Shown: positions 35,262-43,781 of the stretch, piece after piece
Position numbering within the stretch: the stretch's first letter is position 1
How the letters are laid out: every line of letters begins with the position of its first letter
Assembly (NCBI RefSeq): GCF_025165795.1
Contig: NZ_JAJAGO010000007.1
Span: 271,034-335,033, forward strand
Origin: Streptomyces gossypii
GTDB taxonomy: Bacteria; Actinomycetota; Actinomycetes; Streptomycetales; Streptomycetaceae
DNA: 64,000 nt
Direction: 5' to 3'
Position numbers and translations under genes: made by a program
Notes under the pieces: model-generated
Database searches by the model: none
Told to the model about the DNA's origin: nothing
What the model saw: only the letters and a program-made list of their open reading frames with translations

Positions 35262-37768
35262 CGGGCGACGGCAGCGCCCCTCCCCGGCTGCCGGAGGACG
35301 GCGCGCAGTTCCAGCAGCTCTACTACACCTCCTGCGAGCGCGGCCTCAGCGGCTTCTCCGGCTTCCAGTTCAACGCGGTGAGCACCGGCGTCGCGGCGGA
35401 GACCATGCACACCGTCGAGGCCCTCGCCGGATACGATCCACCCCGCTCCCTTGTCGAGTCGGACACCCCGGACCAGCTCGCGCGCTGCCCGGTCAACCTC
35501 TGCTACGTACCGCTGGGCAAGGGCGCGACGGCACTCTGCGTGCAGTACGTGGGCCGCGACTCGGCCCGCCGCTTCGGCAACTACTTCGCACACGCCCTGC
35601 ACACCGACGACTTCGGCGCCGCGAGCAGCGGCATGCTCGGCATCGAACTGTGGGGCTCGCCGGTGTGGACGTCCACCGTGGCGCCGGACACCGAGATCCC
35701 GGTGCTCCAGTCCGCGCCGCCACGCGGGCCGCTGAACCCGCGCACGGTACAGGCGTTCCTCCGCGGACACCCGCACGCGGACCAACTGACGCAGCTTCTG
35801 GCCGCCGTCCTCGCCGCGCTCACCGAGGAGGACCAGCCCTCCGTCGTCCTGGTCGACAGCTCCACCGACCGGATCGCCCACTGGTTCGCGGCGGTGTGCT
35901 ATCTGCTGCCGCCACCGCTGGCGCGTCAGCTCTCCTTCTCCACCTATCTGTTCCGGCCCGGCCTCAGCCGCCTGCATCTGATCGGCACGGTTCCGGAGGC
36001 CGAGGCCGGCTTCGGCCCCGACGACGAGGGTTCGTACCTCGTCTTCGACTTCGCCGAAGGCGACTTCCCCTCGCTCGTCTACACCCACTACCTGGTACGT
36101 CTGCTGGTCCGGATCGGCGTCGGCTCCATCAGGTCCGTCTGGGCGTGGACACGGGATTACACCCACGGACACGAGCGCGACCCCGGCGACTGGCACGCCC
36201 CGGTGGCCGCGGCGGCGACCGAGGGCGGCGTCGCGCTCGACGGCGTCGACGTCGAGGCGGTGATCGAGTGGCTGGGCCGCGCGGACCATCTGGGGCCCCT
36301 GCGGGCCAAGGTGGCCCGTGGCATCGACGAGAGCCACCAGACCCTGGATGACGGCGCACTGGCGAAGCTCAGCGCCGCCGCGCTCGCGGGCGGCGCCCCG
36401 GACCTCCACCAGAGGCTGGAGGGCAGACTGCACGCGTCCCGGATGCGGGCGTACATGACCGGCGCCGGGGACGCGGTGGAGCCGGTACCGGTCACGGACC
36501 CCGAGCAACGCGAGCACGCCACCGCACACTGGCGGCGGCTCCTCGGCCAGGCGGAGGACGTACGCCAAGGAGTGCGGCTGCTGCTGTGGGCCGACAGGGC
36601 GGGGCTGGACCCGCCGAAGCCGCTGCTGGCCGACCAGGCCGGGCAGCTCGCCCGCGAGCTCCTCAGCTCGGCGTCGACCCGGTCTGCCGGAGCAGGCTTC
36701 CGGCGCGAGGTCGAACACCTCCTCGCCCGCCTGCCGGAGTTCAGGAGCGCACTGGTGGAGGGCCTTGCCGAGCTGGTCGCCCGTCGCGGCGGCCAGGAGC
36801 AGCTCTTCTCGCAGTTCCCCTCTCACCTGCTCGACGAGCGGGACTTGGAGGACCGGCCGCGGCTCCTGGAGCACTACTGGATGGCGCAGGCCGAACGGAA
36901 GCCGGGCCGCACGGTCGAGCTGCTGTTCAAGATCCTGGCCGTGCGGGGCCAGGAGACACCGGACGCCGACCTGCTGCGCGCGCTCTGGCGGAAGCCGCTC
37001 TGGCCACACCGGGACGCCGTCGAGATCGCCGAGCGGCTGCCCACGGACCGGGTGCTCGCTCCGGCGGTCGACGAGTGGTTCGACGGCGCGGTCAAACAGC
37101 CGATCGCGGACGAACAGGGCCTGAAGGACTGTCTGCTCCTGTGCGAGCTGCTGGACTCCCCCGGCAGGTACGCCTGGCTGCGGCCGGTCACCCAGGAGTG
37201 TGTCACCGCCACGCTCACCTTGGACGGCCTGCTGCGCGACGCCCCCGACGCCACCTCGCTTGCCCGCGGCTTCGCGATCCCGGCAACGGAGACATGGGCG
37301 CCGCCACGGGCCCTGAAGCAGTTCCGCCTGGTGAACGCCCTCCTTGAGCGTCCTGCCCAGGTCCATCACATACCGGCGATGGTGGTCGGGTTCGGTGACC
37401 GGACGCGCGGCGCCTACCTGAGCGCCCTGCAAAGACTGACCGTCCGCCGCCACACAATCGACGACGTGCTTCTCAGTCATGTGGCAGGCGTGACCCTGGT
37501 GAGCTCGCTGGGTCCGCTGCCGCAGGCGCACGCCGACATCCGCGCCGCGATCCTGGCCCATGCGCTCGACAACTGGCGGAGCAGGGACACCCGGCGCCTC
37601 GCGCAGCTGGTGCGTCCGTACGCCCCGCTGCTCGCGGAGCGGATCTTCGAACATGGAGAGCAGCGCCTGAGCAGCTACGGGAAGTTCGTGCGCCGCATCA
37701 CCGGGCGCGGACCCCGGGACGGTGACCGGGACGACTACCGGGGCACCGGCCCGGACACGAGGAGGTGA
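35258..37768 (+). CDS. GTPase-associated protein 1 (GAP1)-related protein
   Basis: An 836-residue protein of the GAP1 family, recognised by the opening FQQLYYTSCERGLSGFSGFQ and the GAP1-N-type stretch LARCPVNLCYVPLGKGATAL, followed by QVTYVGRDSARRFGNYFAH-like residues. The N-terminal half (about 1-330) is alpha/beta; the rest is helical repeat-like. The family was named from its association with such GTPases and is thought to regulate or sense them; to my knowledge no biochemical function is proven. It lies between the two GTPase genes, overlapping the first by 4 bp and separated from the second by 7 bp. Confidence 0.8.
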   Translation: MTGDGSAPPRLPEDGAQFQQLYYTSCERGLSGFSGFQFNAVSTGVAAETMHTVEALAGYDPPRSLVESDTPDQLARCPVNLCYVPLGKGATALCVQYVGRDSARRFGNYFAHALHTDDFGAASSGMLGIELWGSPVWTSTVAPDTEIPVLQSAPPRGPLNPRTVQAFLRGHPHADQLTQLLAAVLAALTEEDQPSVVLVDSSTDRIAHWFAAVCYLLPPPLARQLSFSTYLFRPGLSRLHLIGTVPEAEAGFGPDDEGSYLVFDFAEGDFPSLVYTHYLVRLLVRIGVGSIRSVWAWTRDYTHGHERDPGDWHAPVAAAATEGGVALDGVDVEAVIEWLGRADHLGPLRAKVARGIDESHQTLDDGALAKLSAAALAGGAPDLHQRLEGRLHASRMRAYMTGAGDAVEPVPVTDPEQREHATAHWRRLLGQAEDVRQGVRLLLWADRAGLDPPKPLLADQAGQLARELLSSASTRSAGAGFRREVEHLLARLPEFRSALVEGLAELVARRGGQEQLFSQFPSHLLDERDLEDRPRLLEHYWMAQAERKPGRTVELLFKILAVRGQETPDADLLRALWRKPLWPHRDAVEIAERLPTDRVLAPAVDEWFDGAVKQPIADEQGLKDCLLLCELLDSPGRYAWLRPVTQECVTATLTLDGLLRDAPDATSLARGFAIPATETWAPPRALKQFRLVNALLERPAQVHHIPAMVVGFGDRTRGAYLSALQRLTVRRHTIDDVLLSHVAGVTLVSSLGPLPQAHADIRAAILAHALDNWRSRDTRRLAQLVRPYAPLLAERIFEHGEQRLSSYGKFVRRITGRGPRDGDRDDYRGTGPDTRR

Positions 37769-37775
37769 GCCGGCC

Positions 37776-39329
37776 ATGGCGGAAATCATCATCTATCTGG
37801 TCCTCGCCGTCTTCTACCTCGCCCTGCTCTCGGGGTACTTGACGATCTCCCCGCTCATCGCGGCCCTGCGTGCCCTCGGCCTGGTCGGCGAGCTCCTCCG
37901 GCTCTACGGCCGCCTGCTGGTCGGCGTACTGCACCGCCGCACCCCGGAGTTCGAGGTCCTCCCCCCGTACCGGCCGCAGGACGAGAGCACGAAGGCGTAC
38001 CGCAACTACTTCTTCGGTCCGGCCGTCCGTGATCTGCGTCAGCTCCTCACGCTGGGGCAGCGCATGTACGGCCGGTGCGTCGGCGACAGCTTCCGCGGCA
38101 CCGTCCGGGAGAACCTGACCGCACCGAGCCGGAGCCGGCTGGTCACGGTCCCATGGGGGCTGACGCTCTGCGTGGGCCTCGCCGTGGGCGCGGTCCTCGC
38201 CGTGCCGCCGCTCTTCCTGCTCTGGCTGCTGCAGGCGGTGGGTGTGGGGGTGCTGACGGGGGCGGCCAGGCTGACCGCGGGCGCCCTGCGTGCCGTCGAC
38301 CGCGTCCTGCTGCGGGCGAAGCAGCTGCACACCGGCATGCTGTGCCCGCACTGCTTCGAGCGCGTCCCCTACCCGTCCTACGACTGCCCGCGCGATACCT
38401 GCCGCCGCCGGCACGAGGACATCCGACCCGGTACGTACGGGATCTTCCGGCGCCGCTGTGAGTGCGGCGGGCGGATGCCGACGCTCCTGATGCTGATGAG
38501 CAGGGACGGCAGGCTCCAGGCGTACTGCACCCACGAGAGCTGCGGCAAGGCGATGAACGCGGACGCCGGGCACGCGCCCGAGCTGGTGATTCCGCTGATC
38601 GGCGGCCGGGCCGCGGGCAAGACCCAGCTGATGGCGGCCATGCTGATGTCGCTGGAGAACGCGGCCGGGGACGGCGGCCCCGCAGTGCGCCTGGCCGACG
38701 ACGTCTCGCTCTCCAACTACCAGGTACTCCGCGAGGTGCTGCGGATCGGCGGCCACACCCGAGGCACTCAGCGTGCGCTCCCCCGCGCGCACTCCTTCGT
38801 GCTCGGCACCGGACGCGCGGAGCGCCTCGTCCATGTCTTCGACACGGCCGGGGAGCGGTTCGTGAACCGTGACGACGTCGACGCCCTGCGCTATGTCCGG
38901 GCTGCCCGCACCTTCGTCTTCGTGCTGGACCCGCTGGCGGTGGACAGCTTCTGGACCCGGCTCGAGCCGTCGCCGGGACCGTTGGTGGACCGCACGCTCG
39001 CCTCACCGGTCTCCCCTGAGGTGGTGTTCGGCCAGTCGGCCCAGACGGTGGCCACGATGGGGACGCCCCTGCAGCACTGCCGCCTCGCGGTGGCGATCAG
39101 CAAGACGGACCTCCTGACCGAACACGGCCTGGTTCCCGACCGCCTGGACGACAGCGCGGCCGCCCGCGCCTGGCTGCGCGAGAAACTGGGACTGCACAAT
39201 CTGGTCCAGGCGATGGAGCTGGAGTTCGGGGAGGTCAGATTCTTCTGCACGGCCGCGGTGACGACCTCCGATGACCACCAACTCCACGACAGCATCGCCC
39301 CGTTCGTGGGCTGGTGCCTGAACCCCTGA
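37776..39329 (+). CDS. membrane-anchored zinc-ribbon GTPase (double-GTPase partner)
   Basis: A 517-residue GTPase. Membrane segments lie near residues 4-26 (IIYLVLAVFYLALLSGYLTI) and 128-160 (LTLCVGLAVGAVLAVPPLFL). A zinc-ribbon region follows: LCPHCFERVPY, DCPRDTC, CECGG and CTHESCGK (about 188-260). The G domain has P-loop GGRAAGKT at 276-283, Walker B VFDTAGERF at Asp356 and the NKxD-equivalent SKTD near residue 444. ATG 37776 has AGGAGGTG upstream. It probably tethers the GTPase/GAP1 complex to the cell membrane and ends the array. Confidence 0.82.
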   Translation: MAEIIIYLVLAVFYLALLSGYLTISPLIAALRALGLVGELLRLYGRLLVGVLHRRTPEFEVLPPYRPQDESTKAYRNYFFGPAVRDLRQLLTLGQRMYGRCVGDSFRGTVRENLTAPSRSRLVTVPWGLTLCVGLAVGAVLAVPPLFLLWLLQAVGVGVLTGAARLTAGALRAVDRVLLRAKQLHTGMLCPHCFERVPYPSYDCPRDTCRRRHEDIRPGTYGIFRRRCECGGRMPTLLMLMSRDGRLQAYCTHESCGKAMNADAGHAPELVIPLIGGRAAGKTQLMAAMLMSLENAAGDGGPAVRLADDVSLSNYQVLREVLRIGGHTRGTQRALPRAHSFVLGTGRAERLVHVFDTAGERFVNRDDVDALRYVRAARTFVFVLDPLAVDSFWTRLEPSPGPLVDRTLASPVSPEVVFGQSAQTVATMGTPLQHCRLAVAISKTDLLTEHGLVPDRLDDSAAARAWLREKLGLHNLVQAMELEFGEVRFFCTAAVTTSDDHQLHDSIAPFVGWCLNP

Positions 39330-39336
39330 TGCTGGG

Positions 39337-39840
39337 CTACGCGAGCCCGTCGAGCAGTTCTTCCAGAGCGAGTTCGCCCTCGCGGGTCTGGGCACCGGCT
39401 GCTACCGCTCGCCCCATGCGCTCGACGACCGGCTGCGGAGCGGGGTAGACCTTGGCGTGCGCCTGGGCCTCCTCCGTCAGGTCCGGCACCGGGCCGCTGG
39501 CTTCGGCGGCGTCGATCGCCTGCTTCGCCGCTTCGGCGACACCGGCCGTAAGTGCGCCGATCCGGTGCGCGAGTGAGTCCACGAACACGTCCAGCTCGTC
39601 CGGAGCGAGGGCACGGTTGATCCAGCCGTACCGCTCGGCCATGCCGGTGCCGAACAGTTCCGCACCGAGGACGGCCTCGAGCGCGCGGGCGCGGCCGACG
39701 AGCCGGGTGAGGTACTGGGTGCCGCCGCCGGGGAAGATGCCCATCCGGGTCTCCGGCTGGGAGAGCCAGGTCTCGCCGGCTGCGGCGAAGCGCATGTCGG
39801 CGGCCATGGCCAGCTCGGCGCCCCCCTGGACCACCGAGAC
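39337..39840 (-). pseudogene. 5'-truncated enoyl-CoA hydratase/crotonase
   Basis: Only the C-terminal two-thirds of a crotonase-fold protein remains. The read-through starts at VSVVQGGAELAMAADMRFAA, the oxyanion and CoA-binding helix, and includes PETRMGIFPGGGTQYLTRLV with the usual catalytic Glu, but the first 90 or so residues are missing. Upstream of 39840 the sequence belongs to an AraC-type gene on the other strand. It is convergent with the GTPase gene, 7 bp away. Loss of the first half makes it very likely non-functional. Confidence 0.75.
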
Positions 39841-39841
39841 G

Positions 39842-40114
39842 CTCGCGGCTGCCCTGGCCGTGTCCCGCTCCACCTTCACCCGGCGTTTCCAGGACGCCAC
39901 CGGCAAATCTCCGGGCGCCTACCTGACGCAGTGGCGCATGGATCTCGCCGCCCGCCAACTGCGAGACACCGACGCCAAGATTGAGACGATCGCCCGGTCC
40001 GTCGGATACACCTCCGTCTACGCCTTCAACCGGGCGTTCAGCCGCACCAGATTCTTGCCCCCGGCGCGCTTCCGCCTCGGCTCCCGGCAGTCTGCGACGG
40101 CCGCCGGAGGCTGA
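39842..40114 (+). pseudogene. C-terminal fragment of an AraC/GlxA-family regulator
   Basis: About 90 codons remain of an AraC-family DNA-binding domain: LAAALAVSRSTFTRRFQDAT, GAYLTQWRMDLAARQLRDTD and IARSVGYTSVYAFNRAFSRT, both helix-turn-helix motifs. The N-terminal sensor domain and start are absent because the sequence switches to a truncated crotonase on the other strand at about 39840. Stop at 40112-40114. Probably not expressed as a functional regulator. Confidence 0.8.
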
Positions 40115-40216
40115 CGCCCGCGCTTGCCCGGACTGCCCGGTGTCACCAGACGCTTGGGTCGCCGGCCCGCAGGGCCGTGCCGCGAGAAGGCCGCCCGCTG
40201 AGGTGGCCCGGCGGGA

Positions 40217-41404
40217 TTACCGGGCGGGACGGCCGGTCCCGCCGGACACCTCGGCCCGGCCCGGCCGGAGGGCTGCCCGGTCGGCGGCTTCGGTGCCGCG
40301 GTGCCAGCCGGCCGCGTCGGTGACTCCGCGCACTCTGGTGGTCACCGTCTCGGGGAACATCTGCTCCATGCGGTCGGTCACGGCCACCTCGCGGCCGGCG
40401 AGGACCGGCAGCAACGAGCTCTGCTCCGCCGCCACTTCGTGGGCGACGGCACGGAGCCGGTCCCCGATGTGCTGGGCATAGGCGGCGAGGAAGGACTGGC
40501 GGAAGGTCCTGGTGCGCTTGCGGCCCGCCTTGCGCGCTTCGCCCTCGGACCGGCTCATCGCGCTGTGCGCCTGGACCAGGAGCGAGGTGTACAGCAGCTC
40601 CACCGCGTCCAGATCCGACTCGAAACCGACGACGGTGGTGAAGCCGAGCGAGCTGTTCCAGACAGCCCGGCACCCGTTCGCCGTGGCGACGGCGTCGAGC
40701 AGCACCGCCTTCGCCGTCTCGTACGGGGCGTCCACGCCGATACGGCAGACGGCGGGCTCGTCGGCAGCCGGACGCCGGGCGGCGAGCAGCGCCTCGTCCA
40801 CACTGTGCCGCGCCATCAGCTCCTGCGCCTTGGTGCTGAGCGCCTCGGCCTCTTCCGGGTACGGCGTCGCCTCGGCCTTGGCGAGCAGGGCCCGGATGCG
40901 GGCGAACGTCTTCGGTTCGCCGGCGACGGGAACGGCCGGTGCCTGGCCGGGGACGGGGCCGGCGGGTTCGATCCGGGGCAGTCCGGTGAGCAGGCGATAC
41001 AGCTCAAGGACGGTGGTCGCCTGCGCGAAACGGCTCGGGGCGGGAGCCGTGGCGGCCTTCTCCTCGGCCGCGAGCCGCCTGAGCTGCTCCGGCCAGCGAT
41101 GCGGCAGTGCCGTGCCGTACCGCCGCGTCTCGGAGACGATCAGGCGCGCCGCGATCCTCAGGTGGTCCTCCCCCAGCCGTCCGCGTACCGCGCGCGCCAC
41201 GTCCGCGGGCTGCCATCCGTACTGCCAGGCCCTGCGCACGAACTCCTCGCCCCTGCGCGCCAGTTCGGCATCGCTGGTGGAGTCTGCGGCCAGCAGCGAG
41301 GCGGCCGTGTCGAGGGCGGAGTCCAGGTCCTTTCCGCCAGGGGTGCCGGTGTCGGTGGCAAGGGCGGCGGCGAGGGCACGGTCGACGGTGGAGTGCTGAG
41401 GCAT
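40217..41404 (-). CDS. DUF2786 domain-containing protein
   Basis: A 395-residue cytoplasmic protein with the DUF2786 core KTFARIRALLAKAEATPYPE then EAEALSTKAQELMARHSVDE near residues 165-205. The middle holds a basic segment (SRSEGEARKAGRKRTRTFRQ) and SFLAAYAQHIGDRLRAVAHE. Function of the family is unknown. I chose ATG 41404 because the residues before it look unlike protein; an in-frame start at 41491 would add 29 residues and overlap the DoxX gene. It is downstream of DoxX on the same strand. Confidence 0.75.
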   Translation of the reverse strand: MPQHSTVDRALAAALATDTGTPGGKDLDSALDTAASLLAADSTSDAELARRGEEFVRRAWQYGWQPADVARAVRGRLGEDHLRIAARLIVSETRRYGTALPHRWPEQLRRLAAEEKAATAPAPSRFAQATTVLELYRLLTGLPRIEPAGPVPGQAPAVPVAGEPKTFARIRALLAKAEATPYPEEAEALSTKAQELMARHSVDEALLAARRPAADEPAVCRIGVDAPYETAKAVLLDAVATANGCRAVWNSSLGFTTVVGFESDLDAVELLYTSLLVQAHSAMSRSEGEARKAGRKRTRTFRQSFLAAYAQHIGDRLRAVAHEVAAEQSSLLPVLAGREVAVTDRMEQMFPETVTTRVRGVTDAAGWHRGTEAADRAALRPGRAEVSGGTGRPAR

Positions 41405-41487
41405 GGTCCCGGTACAGAGTGATCGAAGGGGGCGGAGGAGGAAGCGGTGGTGGAGGACACCAGCATGACACTCGTCCGGCGGGCCCG

Positions 41488-42024
41488 TCACGAAGTGCGT
41501 GGGCCGCTCCCCGTCACGCCGGCCGGAGCCGCGTCCAGGCGCCCCTGGGCCGGAGAGACCGGCATACCCCCGCCGGAGGTGAGCAGGGCCAGCAGCAGTG
41601 CGGCGCCGGCCGCGCTGAAGACGGACAGGCTCAGCGGCGCCTCGGGGTGCCGGAAGAAGAACATGGAGAGGCCGAAGATCAGCAGCAGCCCACCGCTGGC
41701 CAGGGCCGCCCAGCGGCAGGCAACGCCGGTCAACAGAGCGAGTCCGAGGACCAGTTCGGCCACGGTGGCGATCGAGGCGACGATGGTCACCATCCAGTCG
41801 GACAGGTACGGCGTGAGCTCGCCCGCGTAGGAGACGTACGCGTCGAGGCTGCCCCAGGCGACCTCACCGGTGTCCGGCGGGCCCCAGAGGCCGAACCGGT
41901 CGGCGACGGCTGACAGGAAGCCCGCGGCCAGGGCCAGCCGGGCGAAGAGGATGAGGGTCTTCCAGACGATGGTGTGCTGGTCGAACCGCTGGATCGCATG
42001 CTTGACGAGGCGGACCAGGCGCAT
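41488..42024 (-). CDS. DoxX family membrane protein
   Basis: A 178-residue integral membrane protein with four predicted spans: about 22-44 (TLILFARLALAAGFLSAVAD), 77-97 (WMVTIVASIATVAELVLGLA), 98-125 and 132-150 (SLSVFSAAGAALLLALLTSG). This is the DoxX/MauE-like layout, found in electron-transfer and stress-related membrane complexes. A specific role is not assignable. It precedes the DUF2786 gene. Confidence 0.75.
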   Translation of the reverse strand: MRLVRLVKHAIQRFDQHTIVWKTLILFARLALAAGFLSAVADRFGLWGPPDTGEVAWGSLDAYVSYAGELTPYLSDWMVTIVASIATVAELVLGLALLTGVACRWAALASGGLLLIFGLSMFFFRHPEAPLSLSVFSAAGAALLLALLTSGGGMPVSPAQGRLDAAPAGVTGSGPRTS

Positions 42025-42175
42025 TTCGGGGGTGTGCTCCGTTCAAAGGCCCGTACGGGAGGATCGCTGAGTACGAGGAGAGGCAGGACCTCTTCGCAGC
42101 TTAGGCGCGGCGCATAAGCACCGGATCAGCCGATCGCACGCCAGGTCGAATAGCAGGCGCACATGCGTGTGAAGG

Positions 42176-42766
42176 GTGTGCGCGGCTCCCCGGCCGTATC
42201 CGCCGCGGTCGGCCCGCCTCAGTTCCGGTGCGCGCACAGGAAGCCGTCGACCACCTGCTCGACGTACTCGGCGGTTCCGAGAAGTCCTGACCATCCACCA
42301 CCGGGCGGAGGACTCCCACCTGTGGCCGGTACTGCGCCCGAAGGTCGCGGGAGAGCCCGAGAGGGAGAGGCTGCTGGACGAGATGGACGCCGAGCACTCC
42401 GTCCTCGACCCCCTGCTCGCGAGCGTCGGCGCGGCGCTGGCCGGCCGGCGCCGCCAGGAGGTGGCCCCGCTCCTGGACCAGGCCACCGAGAAGCTCACCG
42501 CCCACCTCGACCACGAGGAGAAGGACACCCTGCCGCTCATCCAGGAAGTCATGACCGTTGCCGAGTACGACGCCTTCGGTCAGGAGCAGCGACGCATGCT
42601 CGGACTCAGGGCCGGGTCGGCGTTCCTCCCGTGGGTGCTGGACGGGGCCTCCGAGGAAACCCGCCGGACGGCTCTCGGCGCCCTGCCACCCCCGGTCCGG
42701 CTGATCTACCGGGCGGTGTGGAAGCCGCGATACGAACGCGGGACGCGGCGCGGCACTGGGCTCTAA
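42176..42766 (+). CDS. hemerythrin-domain protein, N-terminus apparently lost
   Basis: A 196-residue frame whose residues about 37-115 match the hemerythrin HHE four-helix bundle: TIHHRAEDSHLWPVLRPKVA, LLDEMDAEHSVLDPLLASVG and LTAHLDHEEKDTLPLIQEVM supply His/Glu iron ligands. The first helix, normally giving another His, is replaced by an Arg/Pro-rich stretch (RPYPPRSARLSSGARTGSRR) unlike the family. Either the gene has a frameshift or truncation near 42280, or it starts later. Diiron hemerythrins bind O2 or sense redox, but an incomplete site makes function doubtful. It overlaps the convergent PhyH gene by 4 bp. Confidence 0.6.
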   Translation: MCAAPRPYPPRSARLSSGARTGSRRPPARRTRRFREVLTIHHRAEDSHLWPVLRPKVAGEPERERLLDEMDAEHSVLDPLLASVGAALAGRRRQEVAPLLDQATEKLTAHLDHEEKDTLPLIQEVMTVAEYDAFGQEQRRMLGLRAGSAFLPWVLDGASEETRRTALGALPPPVRLIYRAVWKPRYERGTRRGTGL

Positions 42767-43629
42767 GGTCCCTCGATTGTGTGCTTCTGCACGAGGGGTG
42801 CGAGCTCGTCAACGACGGGGCAGGGCAGATGGGCGCGGACCCGCTGCGGAAGGGATTCCCAGTAGGCGGGCGTGACCGCCATGTCGTGGTGCGCGTCGTT
42901 GCCCGCCCCCGGGGCGTCCACGCCCAGTACCAGTACGGGCCGGGAGGCCGCCGAGTGGTTGGTGGTGCCCCGGTGCACGGTCAGGGCCGAGCGGGCCGAG
43001 ATGTCCCCGCGTCGCGGGTACTTCCGCACGGCCTGGGACTCGTAGCGGGGGAAGTCGGCGCGGGGCGGGAACATGCCGTGCGCGAAGTGCTCGCCCTCCT
43101 CCCACTGGGTGCCGGGGGCGATTTCGAAGGGGCCCATGTTCTCCTCGGTGTCGACGGCGGTGAGGTTGAAGGCGAGCGAGGTGAGGCGCCGCTCCGTCCT
43201 GGTGGGTTCGGGCAGGGGGAAGTCCCGGTGCCAGGGCTGGTTGACGGCCCCGGCGAAGGGGATGTCGAAGCCCAGCTCGACGATCGCGTACTCGGGGCCG
43301 AGCACTGCCTCGCAGACGGACCGGACCCAGGGGTGGTCCACGAGATCGACGAAGCCGCGCATCTGCTCGGGGTGGATCTCGACGTAGTAGCGGTGTGGTC
43401 CGCGACCCACTGCGCCGCCGGGGCGTTGCCTCGCTTCGTCGAAGGCGGCCTCGATGTCCTCGCGGAGGCGGTCGGCCCACTCCGTACGGAAGGCTCCACG
43501 CCGAGCGGTGACGCCGTCCGTGTACAGCTCGTGACGGGCCGCGGCGACGGCCTCCGGCGTGACGACGGTGTCGCGGGCGGCATTGTCGGCGGTGTCGGTG
43601 TGCGCAGCTGCCGCGCGGTCAGCAGTCAT
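42763..43629 (-). CDS. phytanoyl-CoA dioxygenase (PhyH) family protein
   Basis: A 288-residue Fe(II)/2-oxoglutarate-dependent oxygenase of the PhyH family. ATG 43629 follows AGAAGGAG. Iron ligands are visible as the HxD pair in PWHRDFPLPEP (about residue 150) and the distal His in LTVHRGTTNHSAASRP, with Arg for 2-oxoglutarate. Substrate unknown. It is divergent from a LacI-family regulator with a perfect operator palindrome between them, so it is probably induced by a small-molecule ligand of that regulator. Confidence 0.85.
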   Translation of the reverse strand: MTADRAAAAHTDTADNAARDTVVTPEAVAAARHELYTDGVTARRGAFRTEWADRLREDIEAAFDEARQRPGGAVGRGPHRYYVEIHPEQMRGFVDLVDHPWVRSVCEAVLGPEYAIVELGFDIPFAGAVNQPWHRDFPLPEPTRTERRLTSLAFNLTAVDTEENMGPFEIAPGTQWEEGEHFAHGMFPPRADFPRYESQAVRKYPRRGDISARSALTVHRGTTNHSAASRPVLVLGVDAPGAGNDAHHDMAVTPAYWESLPQRVRAHLPCPVVDELAPLVQKHTIEGP

Positions 43630-43679
43630 CGGGGTTCTCCTTCTGTTTCACCTCGGGCAGAGGAACACGGCAGCCACTC

Positions 43680-43691
43680 TGCAACGTTGCA
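43680..43691. promoter_or_regulatory. LacI-family operator TGCAACGTTGCA
   Basis: A perfect 12-bp palindrome with the central CG of LacI-type operators, in the divergent 152-bp region between the PhyH and LacI genes. It is the likely binding site of the 43782-44798 repressor, controlling both promoters. Confidence 0.7.
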
Positions 43692-43781
43692 ATCATCGTG
43701 GCAAGATGTGTGGAGTGGTTTTCTGTTCCCCCACCCACCGGCGTGGGATGATCAGAGCGCGGGCACCGAGGGAGAGCGAGC

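Noticed and set aside
35189..37792. 867-codon open frame on the minus strand
   Set aside because: Antisense to the GAP1 gene. Gly/Arg/Gln-rich with no motifs.
39330..40216. A single fused crotonase/AraC gene
   Set aside because: The two parts are on opposite strands, so they cannot be one protein.
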